Position numbers and translations under genes: made by a program. A DNA stretch of 22,026 nt from Bact-19 sp038319215. GTDB lineage: Bacteria; Bacteroidota; Bacteroidia; Bacteroidales; ML635J-15. The notes under the pieces are model-generated. The model saw only the letters and a program-made list of their open reading frames with translations, ran no database searches and had not been told where the DNA came from. Of this stretch, positions 7,893-14,484 are shown piece by piece; position 1 is the first letter of the stretch; each line of letters opens with the position of its first letter. Location: assembly GCA_038319215.1 (NCBI GenBank), contig JBBQCZ010000057.1, positions 1-22,026 on the forward strand. Direction: 5' to 3'.

Positions 7893-8396
7893 TTATTTTA
7901 TTGGTTGACCCTTGGCAACTTTTTTAACCATTTCGAAGGTGTGAGTTTCGTCGCCTTCTAAGTATGAAGTATGTTGCCAAACAATTTTTCCTTTACCGTC
8001 GAGCAAAAAAGTGTGAGGAACATTTCCCACATTCATAGCTCTTTTAAAATCACCATTAGGATCTAGATATACGTCAAATTCCCAACCGCGAGCGTTTACA
8101 AATGGAGCAACTGAGCTTGAACTACGTGCGTTATCAATAGATATTGCGATGATTTTAACACCAGTTTCTTTTGCCCAATCAGCGTATTCTTCATTAAATG
8201 CTGTTAATTCTTTTACACAAGGTTTACACCAAGTAGCCCAAAAGCTTACCAATACTGGTTTGCCATCGTTTGCAATAATATTTTTTGTGCTAACTGTTTT
8301 ACCGTTAATGTCTTTAATCTGAACTTGTGGAATATCTTGTGCGAAGATTGAACATGCAAATAATCCCAAAATCAAAAAGAAAAATGTCTTTTTCAT
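7893..8396 (-). CDS. TlpA-like periplasmic thioredoxin
   Basis: A 167-residue thiol-disulfide oxidoreductase of the TlpA/ResA type. The signal peptide MKKTFFFLILGLFACSIFAQ probably ends at FAQ; the LFAC at 12-15 is a weak lipobox, so lipidation cannot be excluded. The catalytic motif FWATWCKPC lies at 52-60 (C57, C60) and the cis-proline is in NVPHTFLLD (P127). Such proteins normally reduce disulfides in the periplasm, in cytochrome c maturation or for specific client proteins. No cytochrome genes are in this window; its operon partners are a DUF6029 barrel and an Omp28 lipoprotein, so envelope clients are likely. It is the first gene of the operon, which continues through ubiX. Confidence 0.95.
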   Translation of the reverse strand: MKKTFFFLILGLFACSIFAQDIPQVQIKDINGKTVSTKNIIANDGKPVLVSFWATWCKPCVKELTAFNEEYADWAKETGVKIIAISIDNARSSSSVAPFVNARGWEFDVYLDPNGDFKRAMNVGNVPHTFLLDGKGKIVWQHTSYLEGDETHTFEMVKKVAKGQPIK

Positions 8397-8461
8397 AAAA
8401 TATAAAATTAATTTTTTTGTAAAAATAATTAAAACCTTGGTGATATTACAACAATCAAACC

Positions 8462-8469
8462 AAAATTAA
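8462..8469 (-). promoter_or_regulatory. Putative -7 box of the tlpA-like operon
   Basis: On the minus strand this reads TAATTTTG, a match to TAnnTTTG, 66 bases before the ATG at 8396. It starts at the end of the T tract of the terminator at 8470-8499. The same arrangement and the same octamer occur before the methyltransferase gene. The -33 region would fall in the terminator hairpin, and no clear TTTG is seen at the right spacing. Confidence 0.35.
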
Positions 8470-8499
8470 AAAAAAAAGCCTGGCGAACCAGGCTTTTTA
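8470..8499 (-). terminator. Rho-independent terminator after the T9SS Omp28 gene
   Basis: AAAAAGCCTGG (8474-8484) pairs with CCAGGCTTTTT (8489-8499) around a four-base loop. The minus-strand transcript ends in a run of about ten T residues. It lies six bases after the stop of the Omp28/T9SS gene at 8505 and separates that transcript from the tlpA-like operon. Confidence 0.92.
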
Positions 8500-8504
8500 A
8501 AAAA

Positions 8505-10184
8505 TTATTTAACAAGAATCACTTTATGATTTGTTACAAAATCATCTTTGGTAATTTTAACAAAGTATGATCCAGCTTCAAAAGAAGTAACATCGATAAC
8601 ATTGTTTTCCAATGCGTTTTCAATGCTGTAAACGATTTGACCTAAATTGTTTACGATTTGAATATTTGCACCTTGAGCAAAGTTAATGTTTAATACGTCG
8701 TTTGCAGGATTAGGGAATACCATGAATTTCTCAGCATTAACGTCACCAACATTACTAATGAAATCATTAATATGCATTTTTTCTGCATTTAGAACGCCGC
8801 GGTTGTTAACATTAGCTGCATCCCAATTATTTACAAAAGCAACAATTGAAATATTAGCAGGTACCCAAGCCGCATTATGAGTGTAAGTGTAGTTTTTAGT
8901 GTAAGTAGTTCCAAGGTCACCGTTTGCAATAACACTTGCATCGCCAAATGTTGCAGAAATAGCATCTCTCATTACGTGATTGTGTGTGTATGCACCAGTA
9001 ATACCAGATTGTGTTCCAACGATTCCGTCTTCAACAATGTACACAGATAATCTTAAGTTTTCGTCAGCTACATTTCCAACAAATTCGCCAGAAACAGTGA
9101 GGTCTAATTGTCTTGTAACAGGATTGTAAACGCCGTCCATATTTACAGTTACAAATGCAGGAGTTTCTATCATGTCATCAAGTAAACCTGGAGTATAAGT
9201 GCCTGGGAAAAATACTGGTCCTGGATCACCGTCAGGGGAAAGAAATTGTCTGTCTAACATCATAGCTGGAGCATAAGTTGAACCACCATCATTGAAGAAA
9301 ACCAACAACTCAGTATTTTCAGTAACAGTCATAGGGTCTGTGTAATATCCAGCGTGATGTGTAATCCAAATTACATCAGGTCTTGTGCTTGTCCAAGTGG
9401 TTAGATTTGTTGTTGCAGCAGGACAGTTAGGACATTGACCTGTAGAGAATTGTTCAAGTAATACTTTTCTAGGAGTTGAATTACTGTTAACAAGTACATT
9501 GTGCGATAATGTATTGTCTGCTTCATTATCAGCTATTCCGTTTGGATTTGAAACAAATACAGTAATTGTATAAGTGCCGTCTGTTGGGAAGTTTACTGGA
9601 ATGTTGTGAGTAAAGTCAACTGTTCCGCCCATACCGACGTTACAAGTTTTGTTAAATGTTGCAACATTTCCGCCACCATCAACTTCATAAGTTACATCGA
9701 AAGATGTTAATGAAGTTCCGTTACTTACTACTGTACCAGTAACATTAATGTTTTGTGCAGGAATTCCATAAGGAGACATTGTAATTTCAATCAACTCAAT
9801 TTCGTTTTGTGGGCAACCATCACCCATGCCTTGAACACTTGTTGAAGCTCCGAATGAACCGCCATCACCAATCATTACTGCATCGTAATATACTTCAAAG
9901 TAACCAGATCCATAAGAGCAGCAAATGCCATCACTATATTCATCATAAATGATAAATGAATAACAACCCGTTCCATCAACATCAATAGGCGCAATTGTCT
10001 GTAAAACAGAAGCGTCTGTGTAAGGACCGCCAGAAGCTAAAACTGTAGAACTAACAGTATTTACTACTTCCCAAGTAGTTTCAGACCCGTAATTGTCTGT
10101 CTTTAGAACGATTTGAATTGTGTGTTGAGCATAGATAAAACCAACTGCAAACACAAGTGAAAATAATAGTGTAAGTTTTTTCAT
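8505..10184 (-). CDS. Omp28-related protein with T9SS type A sorting domain
   Basis: The start is ATG 10182-10184 (MKKLTLLFSLVFAVGFIYAQ, a signal peptide); the longer frame to 10283 adds a non-signal tail and is rejected. The 559-residue protein has these parts: residues 21-125, a beta-rich domain with the TDNYGSETTW opening and CYSFIIYDEYSDGICC (C74, C88, C89), a module also seen in other T9SS cargo; about 130-235, a CARDB/Ig-like domain; 238-490, an Omp28 region whose strand RKVLLEQFSTGQCPNCPAA holds CPNC at 251-254 and whose C-terminal part reads YTHNHVMRDAISATFG; and from about 475 on a sorting domain with FPNPANDVLNI and a final KVILVK. It is a secreted, surface-anchored relative of the Omp28 lipoprotein downstream. 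It is probably monocistronic, with its own terminator. Confidence 0.9.
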   Translation of the reverse strand: MKKLTLLFSLVFAVGFIYAQHTIQIVLKTDNYGSETTWEVVNTVSSTVLASGGPYTDASVLQTIAPIDVDGTGCYSFIIYDEYSDGICCSYGSGYFEVYYDAVMIGDGGSFGASTSVQGMGDGCPQNEIELIEITMSPYGIPAQNINVTGTVVSNGTSLTSFDVTYEVDGGGNVATFNKTCNVGMGGTVDFTHNIPVNFPTDGTYTITVFVSNPNGIADNEADNTLSHNVLVNSNSTPRKVLLEQFSTGQCPNCPAATTNLTTWTSTRPDVIWITHHAGYYTDPMTVTENTELLVFFNDGGSTYAPAMMLDRQFLSPDGDPGPVFFPGTYTPGLLDDMIETPAFVTVNMDGVYNPVTRQLDLTVSGEFVGNVADENLRLSVYIVEDGIVGTQSGITGAYTHNHVMRDAISATFGDASVIANGDLGTTYTKNYTYTHNAAWVPANISIVAFVNNWDAANVNNRGVLNAEKMHINDFISNVGDVNAEKFMVFPNPANDVLNINFAQGANIQIVNNLGQIVYSIENALENNVIDVTSFEAGSYFVKITKDDFVTNHKVILVK

Positions 10185-10482
10185 AAGTACATAAAATTTA
10201 GTTAATAAACATTTAAGTAATTTTCTGCTAATATAGACGAAGATTTTGGATATTTGTCGCACCCTAAATGTGAAATTAGACAAAAAGCAATTTTTAACAG
10301 GTTTATTTAATAAATATTGAAGCCAAATTGAGCAAAACGGTTTTAGATAAGATTAATTTAATGCTAATAAAACAGATAATTTATTTTCATAGGTGTTAAT
10401 ATTTTGCTAAAAACTCAGTTTTTTTGCACAAATTGATTTTGTGATCTAATAATTTTTGCTATCTTTGAAAAAAATAATAATT
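10185..10482. other. Intergenic region between two divergent T9SS genes
   Basis: About 298 bases separate the divergent genes. A good promoter for the plus-strand gene is visible at 10437-10467. No convincing TAnnTTTG box was found for the minus-strand Omp28/T9SS gene. The region is very AT-rich. One TGTTAATAT (10394-10402) is a single-mismatch inverted copy of the 9-mer repeated upstream of rpsL, which is weak evidence by itself in AT-rich DNA. No RNA gene or hairpin stands out. Confidence 0.6.
10437..10467 (+). promoter_or_regulatory. Bacteroidota-type promoter for the small T9SS protein
   Basis: TATCTTTG at 10460-10467 matches the -7 consensus TAnnTTTG exactly. TTTTG at 10437-10441 serves as a -33 element with 18 bases between, close to the usual spacing. 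The ATG at 10483 follows 16 bases after the -7 box, so the leader would be short. Confidence 0.65.
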
Positions 10483-11202
10483 ATGAAAAGAATATTTACA
10501 ATTTTAGCTTGTGTTTTTGTGTTGTCAAGTTTAGCTAACGCTCAGACTTTTGCAATTTTAAATAGTTCTAATGAAGTTATTACCGGAAATACAATTGTAG
10601 TTCCAATTACAGTTGGTAATGATGCTGAATATGACATTAAGGTGCAAAATCTTACAGGAAGCATTGTTTCCGCAAAAATAAGCAGAACATATCTTGAAGG
10701 TCCTGTGGCAGGTTATTTTGATTCTATGTGTACTCCAGCTACTGAAACTAGTGGAGGTGCATGTGTTTCATCCCCAACAACTCCCACATTTATACTTAAT
10801 CCAAATGAAATATCTGGTTTGGCTGCAATGCATTTTAATCAAGGGCCAAATGCAGGCGTTTCTACCGTAAGATATAAAGTTTACAATACTGCAAATGAAT
10901 CAGATTTTGTTTATGTAATTGTATCGTACTCAACTCAGACTTCAATTAACACAACTTTAGCAAAAGATTTCAATGTTTACCCAAATCCTGCAAGAAATAG
11001 TTTTACTATTGAGCATAACTTTGGAAGTAAAGCTGTTGTTGAGGTTTTTAATGTTTTAGGAAAATCTGTTGCAAAATTAAACTCTAATTCAACTACTCAG
11101 TTTAATATTGACTGTAGCAAGTGGGAAAATGGATATTATTTCTGCCGTCTTTATAATGACGGTAAAGTTGAAAAAACTGTCAAGTTGGTGGTAACTCACT
11201 AA
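10483..11202 (+). CDS. Small secreted protein with T9SS type A sorting domain
   Basis: The start at 10483 gives the signal peptide MKRIFTILACVFVLSSLANA; nine upstream codons in frame are not needed. The 239-residue protein has a central Ig-like beta region (about 30-155) with two cysteines (C83, C94) that could form a disulfide, followed by ILNPNEISGLAAMHF and VSTVRYKVYNTANESDFVYVIV, a pattern recurring in small Bacteroidota T9SS proteins. The sorting domain starts at about residue 163 (VYPNPARNSF at 165-174) and ends in a lysine-rich KVEKTVKLVV. It is probably secreted and surface-attached. No enzymatic motif is seen. It diverges from the T9SS Omp28 gene and has its own promoter and terminator. 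Confidence 0.85.
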   Translation: MKRIFTILACVFVLSSLANAQTFAILNSSNEVITGNTIVVPITVGNDAEYDIKVQNLTGSIVSAKISRTYLEGPVAGYFDSMCTPATETSGGACVSSPTTPTFILNPNEISGLAAMHFNQGPNAGVSTVRYKVYNTANESDFVYVIVSYSTQTSINTTLAKDFNVYPNPARNSFTIEHNFGSKAVVEVFNVLGKSVAKLNSNSTTQFNIDCSKWENGYYFCRLYNDGKVEKTVKLVVTH

Positions 11203-11227
11203 TTTGTAATAAAATATTATTATCTTT

Positions 11228-11255
11228 AATCCCGATTTTTAATCGGGATTTTTTT
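11228..11255 (+). terminator. Rho-independent terminator abutting the yraN start codon
   Basis: AATCCCGATT (11228-11237) pairs perfectly with AATCGGGATT (11241-11250) around a three-base loop, followed by T to 11255. The next base starts the ATG of the YraN gene, so the hairpin and T tract fill the place where its ribosome-binding region would be. Confidence 0.88.
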
Positions 11256-11612
11256 ATGGCTGAACACAACCTATTAGGGAAAAAAGGAGAAGAAGTTGCT
11301 CAGAAATTTGTAGCTACTAAAGGCTATAAAATTATTGCTATAAATTGGACTTCCAAGCATAAGGAAATTGATATTATCGCAAAGGATGGTGATTGCTTAG
11401 TTTTTGTTGAAGTGAAATCAAGATCTGAAGACTATTGGGGAAATCCCGAAGAATTTGTAACTAAGAAAAAGCAGAAGTTATTAATAAGTGCGGCAGAATC
11501 CTATATCTTTGAAAATGATTATCAGGGCGAAAGTCGGTTTGATATTGTTTCTGTTTTGTTTTTAAAAACTGGTACAGAAGTGGAACATATTGTTGAAGCA
11601 TTTTACCCTTAA
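11256..11612 (+). CDS. yraN: YraN family protein (UPF0102), predicted nuclease-fold
   Basis: This 118-residue protein matches the YraN/UPF0102 family from GKKGEEVAQKFVATKGYKI through the core EIDIIAKDGDCLVFVEVKSR. The D39...E52-x-K54 arrangement is the PD-(D/E)xK nuclease signature, so a DNA- or RNA-processing role is likely, though the family's cellular function is not settled. The ATG at 11256 lies directly after the terminator T tract; the next in-frame ATG is far inside the protein, so this start is favoured on family length. A TATCTTTA at 11221-11228 may act as a weak -7 box, which would give a very short leader. The stop lies three bases before the next gene. Confidence 0.93.
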   Translation: MAEHNLLGKKGEEVAQKFVATKGYKIIAINWTSKHKEIDIIAKDGDCLVFVEVKSRSEDYWGNPEEFVTKKKQKLLISAAESYIFENDYQGESRFDIVSVLFLKTGTEVEHIVEAFYP

Positions 11613-11615
11613 ACC

Positions 11616-12560
11616 ATGATAGAATTACAAGATATTGTTGATGCAGCTGAGCGAATTTCAAAACATGCTCATATTACTCCGGTATTAAGTTCTACTAGGA
11701 TAAACAAACTTTGTGGTTGCAACATCTTTTTTAAATGTGAAAACATGCAAAGGGTTGGTGCATTTAAATTCCGAGGTGCATTAAATGCTGTGAGTAGTCT
11801 GCCTTTGGAAGTGCTGTCTAAAGGAGTTGTTACTCATTCATCAGGAAATCATGCACAGGCCTTGTCGCTTGCGGCCAAAATATTCAAAATCCCTGCCTAT
11901 ATCGTTATGCCTGAAAACGCACCAAAAGTAAAAATTAACGCAGTTCGTGAGTATGGCGGGAATATTATTTTTTGTATTCCTACTCTTGAAGCTAGAGAAA
12001 GCAGTTCTGCAAAAGTTATTGAGGAAACTGGAGCTAAATTTATTCATCCTTATGATGATTACCGAATTATTGCAGGACAAGCCACATGTGCGTATGAGTT
12101 TTTAAATCAGTTGGAAAAAGAGCCTGATGTTATTATTGCGCCAGTTGGCGGCGGTGGTCTGCTTTCTGGAACAGCAATTTCTGTTAAGTCTTTATTGCCT
12201 CGAACAAAAGTTTATGGAGCCGAACCCAAAATGGCTGATGACGCTTTTCGCTCCTTTGAAGCAGGTTATATTATTCCTCAAACAAATCCTCAAACAATTG
12301 CTGATGGGCTACTAACTTCGCTGGGAGAAAAGACTTTTGAAATTATTAAAGATAAAGTTGACAAAATACTCTTGTGTAGCGAAGACCAAATTCTTTTTGC
12401 GATGAGACTAATGTTTGAGAACTTGAAAACTGTTGTAGAGCCTTCAGGCGCTGTCGGACTTGCAACTATTCTCGACAATCCACACATGTTTGCTGGAAAA
12501 GATGTTGGCGTAATAATCAGTGGTGGAAATATAGATGTTGCTGAATTTAAGTGGAAATAA
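11616..12560 (+). CDS. PLP-dependent threonine/serine dehydratase or serine racemase
   Basis: A 314-residue fold-type II PLP enzyme without a C-terminal ACT domain. K51 in AFKFRGA is the Schiff-base lysine, S76-G-N-H binds the substrate carboxylate, and the glycine loop VGGGGLLSG lies at 177-185. GAEPKMADD places E203, A207 and D209 with the spacing of the magnesium site of eukaryotic serine racemases. It could therefore be a catabolic threonine/serine ammonia-lyase, a serine racemase, or both; sequence alone does not decide. The gene starts three bases after yraN and probably shares its transcript. Its stop codon touches a bidirectional terminator. Confidence 0.92.
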   Translation: MIELQDIVDAAERISKHAHITPVLSSTRINKLCGCNIFFKCENMQRVGAFKFRGALNAVSSLPLEVLSKGVVTHSSGNHAQALSLAAKIFKIPAYIVMPENAPKVKINAVREYGGNIIFCIPTLEARESSSAKVIEETGAKFIHPYDDYRIIAGQATCAYEFLNQLEKEPDVIIAPVGGGGLLSGTAISVKSLLPRTKVYGAEPKMADDAFRSFEAGYIIPQTNPQTIADGLLTSLGEKTFEIIKDKVDKILLCSEDQILFAMRLMFENLKTVVEPSGAVGLATILDNPHMFAGKDVGVIISGGNIDVAEFKWK

Positions 12561-12585
12561 AAAAAAGGGCCTAAGCCCTTTTTTT
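12560..12585. terminator. Bidirectional terminator between convergent genes
   Basis: AAAAAAAGGGC (12560-12570) pairs with GCCCTTTTTTT (12575-12585) around a four-base loop. Both strands have a run of T after the stem. The structure fills the whole 23-base gap and its ends touch the stop codons of both convergent genes. Confidence 0.92.
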
Positions 12586-13678
12586 ATTTCTTTGATGATG
12601 GATTTGGATCGTTATATCTGATGTTTTGCCATGCGGCGTATCCGGTGCTTTTCCAACTATCAAGAAAAACGCCTGTCCAGTCTGCAGATGCTGGAGAACT
12701 TAAACTGCCGTCTCCATTTGAGTCTCCTAAAAGCTCGTCGTCTTTAAGAGATGTGTAAAAAACACCTGTTCCATTGTAATTAGGCATTGCCGATTCTCCA
12801 GATAGTAAAGTAAGAGTTGAACCTTGAACGAATTTTAGTACTACATTGTCACCTAATGTTAAAGTTTTACCAATACCAACACTCATGTTTTCAGCTGTAA
12901 TTACAAAAGCAACCTCTGTTTCGAGCCAACTTGTGTTTTTTTCAATATTTTTTGAAACATAAATTGCATTATTTGTATTTGATGTTCCACCTAAAGAAAA
13001 TGAATTAGAATTGTCGATATCAATTTCTGCATTAATTGTAAGGGGAAGATTGTTACTGTAAAATGTATTATTGCGGATTACGGTGTTGGAGGTGGCATTG
13101 TCAGCATTTAAAACGCCAATATAATAATTACCATTTTTTCCGCCACCATTATGTGCAAATGTACAATTCTCTATTGTAGCCATCGATTCTCCGCTCAACT
13201 CAAGAGTAGAACTTGGAGTGGTTCCATTTCCGCCGTATAAGAACTTACAATTATTAAAAGTAGAACCTGTGGTTCCGTTTAAGTCAATATTTGCCCAATC
13301 ACCGGTTGCAGCAGTTGTTGTTGTAGCGTCACCGTTTGTATCACCACCATTGGCGTCGTCTTTATAAGATGTAAATACAATTGGTTGAGTTGCAGAACCG
13401 TTTGCTGTTATTTTTCCATTACCAGATAAACTTAAAAATTTACCTTCAGTTGGGAATTTTATTACAGCACCTGCTTCAATCGTTAATTCGGCTTCTACAA
13501 TAAAATCAAATGCTTTGATTACATAAACTTTGTCGCCAGACCAAACTGTAGGACTAGTTATGTTTGCATTTACTTCAACAATTTTATCACTTGGTGTTGG
13601 ACCAGCAGGATCACAAGACGTTAGGAATATTCCTGTAAGGCTTATACCTATTAATATAATAAAAAAATAATTTTTCAT
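12584..13678 (-). CDS. Beta-helix-like lipoprotein with an internal duplication
   Basis: MKNYFFIILIGISLTGIFLTSC gives a lipoprotein signal with lipidated cysteine 22. The 364-residue body looks like a right-handed parallel beta-helix: short regular strands such as TIEAGAVIKF, NNCKFLYGG, IENCTFAHN and IRNNTFYSN. Two parts of the protein resemble each other: residues 60-130 (VIKF...LSLSG...KDD...GDTNGD...DW) and 265-335 (VLKF...TLLSG...KDD...GDSNGDG...DW). The DxNxD loops (113-117, 319-323) resemble calcium-binding loops. A polysaccharide-binding or adhesive surface role is possible, but no catalytic residues can be assigned. Start ATG 13676-13678. A TATATTTG box lies upstream at 13710-13717. 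Confidence 0.85.
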   Translation of the reverse strand: MKNYFFIILIGISLTGIFLTSCDPAGPTPSDKIVEVNANITSPTVWSGDKVYVIKAFDFIVEAELTIEAGAVIKFPTEGKFLSLSGNGKITANGSATQPIVFTSYKDDANGGDTNGDATTTTAATGDWANIDLNGTTGSTFNNCKFLYGGNGTTPSSTLELSGESMATIENCTFAHNGGGKNGNYYIGVLNADNATSNTVIRNNTFYSNNLPLTINAEIDIDNSNSFSLGGTSNTNNAIYVSKNIEKNTSWLETEVAFVITAENMSVGIGKTLTLGDNVVLKFVQGSTLTLLSGESAMPNYNGTGVFYTSLKDDELLGDSNGDGSLSSPASADWTGVFLDSWKSTGYAAWQNIRYNDPNPSSKK

Positions 13679-13709
13679 AACATGCTTTTTTAAATTCGGT
13701 TAGTTTTTA

Positions 13710-13717
13710 CAAATATA
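13710..13717 (-). promoter_or_regulatory. Putative -7 box of the beta-helix lipoprotein gene
   Basis: The minus strand reads TATATTTG, an exact TAnnTTTG match, 31 bases before the ATG at 13678. No TTG/TTTG element is seen at the expected spacing upstream, so only the -7 part is supported. Confidence 0.45.
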
Positions 13718-13807
13718 ATGCCTTATTTGATTCGGTAGTAATATTTACAGTTGAATGTTGTAAAAAAGAAGAAATCTTTTCGTTTTTCGGAAAAGGAGCT
13801 AAAATAA

Positions 13808-13957
13808 TTATTAACATTTTTAACCTTTAATAAGAATTTGAAGCTTAAAAAAGTGTTATTTTCCCTTAATTTATGGGTGAAAATTAGTTATTAACAATCG
13901 CAAAAGATGTTGATAACAGAAATTATTAAAAAAAATTAGCACTTGTGTTGTTAATAA
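13808..13957. repeat. Three TTATTAACA sites upstream of rpsL
   Basis: Exact copies of the 9-mer lie at 13808-13816 and 13888-13896 on the plus strand, 80 bases apart. Its exact reverse complement is at 13949-13957, overlapping the -33 region of the rpsL promoter. The second and third copies share a tenth base (TTATTAACAA). A related TTGATAACA lies at 13910-13918. They could be binding sites for a regulator of ribosomal-operon transcription, or chance matches in AT-rich DNA. Confidence 0.45.
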
Positions 13958-13977
13958 AAAAAAATAATCTACCTTTG
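13948..13977 (+). promoter_or_regulatory. rpsL operon promoter
   Basis: TACCTTTG at 13970-13977, continuing as CAG, matches the Bacteroidota -7 consensus exactly. TTG at 13948-13950 gives a -33 element with 19 bases between. Transcription would begin about seven bases later, leaving a leader of roughly 40 bases before the rpsL ATG at 14026. It probably drives the whole str/S10 operon, since no other clear promoter is seen within it. Confidence 0.75.
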
Positions 13978-14025
13978 CAGTCCAAAATTTTATAAAGTAG
14001 TTGAAATTAAAAATTAACAGGTTTT

Positions 14026-14460
14026 ATGCCAACAATACAACAATTAGTACGAAAAGGTAGGCTTGTAACCATTGACAAGAGCAAATCGCCGGCATTGGAT
14101 TCATGTCCACAACGTAGAGGTGTGTGTACCAGAGTGTATACAACAACACCTAAAAAGCCAAATTCTGCAATGAGAAAAGTGGCTAGAGTAAGGTTAACAA
14201 ACGGAAAAGAAGTGAATGCTTATATTCCTGGAGAAGGACACAACTTACAAGAGCACTCTATTGTTCTGGTTCGTGGTGGTAGAGTAAAAGACTTACCAGG
14301 TGTTAGGTATCACGTTGTTCGTGGTGCTTTAGATACTGCGGGTGTTGACGGACGTAATCAAAGACGCTCGAAATACGGAACAAAGAGGCCTAAAAAAGGT
14401 GCAGCAGCAGCAGCGGCAGCAGCAGCAGCAGCAAAAGCAGCAAAAGGTAAGAAAAAATAG
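14026..14460 (+). CDS. rpsL: 30S ribosomal protein uS12 with alanine-rich tail
   Basis: S12 sits at the decoding centre of the small subunit. CTRVYTTTPKKPNSAMRKV (34-52) and GGRVKDLPGVRYH (84-96) are intact, including K43 and K88, the usual streptomycin-resistance positions, both wild-type, and D89, the target of methylthiolation where RimO is present. Length is 144 residues against about 124 in E. coli; the extra residues are a C-terminal tail with 11 alanines in a row, then KAAKGKKK. The tail is coded by an almost pure GCA repeat (14401-14433). It is the first gene of the operon, 24 bases before rpsG. The start has no Shine-Dalgarno motif. Confidence 0.98.
   Translation: MPTIQQLVRKGRLVTIDKSKSPALDSCPQRRGVCTRVYTTTPKKPNSAMRKVARVRLTNGKEVNAYIPGEGHNLQEHSIVLVRGGRVKDLPGVRYHVVRGALDTAGVDGRNQRRSKYGTKRPKKGAAAAAAAAAAAKAAKGKKK
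14401..14433 (+). repeat. GCA trinucleotide tract coding poly-alanine in S12
   Basis: There are four GCA codons, one GCG and six more GCA codons in a row, then AAA, two more GCA and AAA. Such a tract can expand or contract by slippage without changing frame, and it lies in the terminal extension of rpsL rather than in the conserved core. Confidence 0.95.
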
Positions 14461-14484
14461 TATAGTATATAATATTGAAATAAA

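Larger units (their letters stand above)
13679..14025. other. 347-base regulatory region upstream of the ribosomal operon
   Basis: This gap between the divergent lipoprotein gene and rpsL contains no ORF of note. It holds a -7 box for the lipoprotein gene (13710-13717, minus), the rpsL promoter (13948-13977), and three copies of TTATTAACA (two direct, one inverted). A weak inverted pair, TTTCCC...GGGTGAAA, lies at about 13859-13883. It is extremely AT-rich, and no RNA gene is visible. Confidence 0.7.

Noticed and set aside
10185..10283. N-terminal extension of the T9SS Omp28 gene to 10283
   Set aside because: The extra 33 residues precede a clear signal peptide start at 10184.
11616..12560. 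Biosynthetic threonine dehydratase IlvA
   Set aside because: The 314-residue protein lacks the C-terminal ACT-like regulatory domain; the length fits the catabolic/racemase type.
13808..13957. DnaA boxes or a replication origin upstream of rpsL
   Set aside because: TTATTAACA only loosely resembles the DnaA box TTATNCACA. No dnaA, gyrB or recF genes lie nearby, and the region is an ordinary promoter gap.
14461..14484. Possible S7-type regulatory hairpin between rpsL and rpsG
   Set aside because: The 24-base gap shows no stable stem; only an AT repeat is present.
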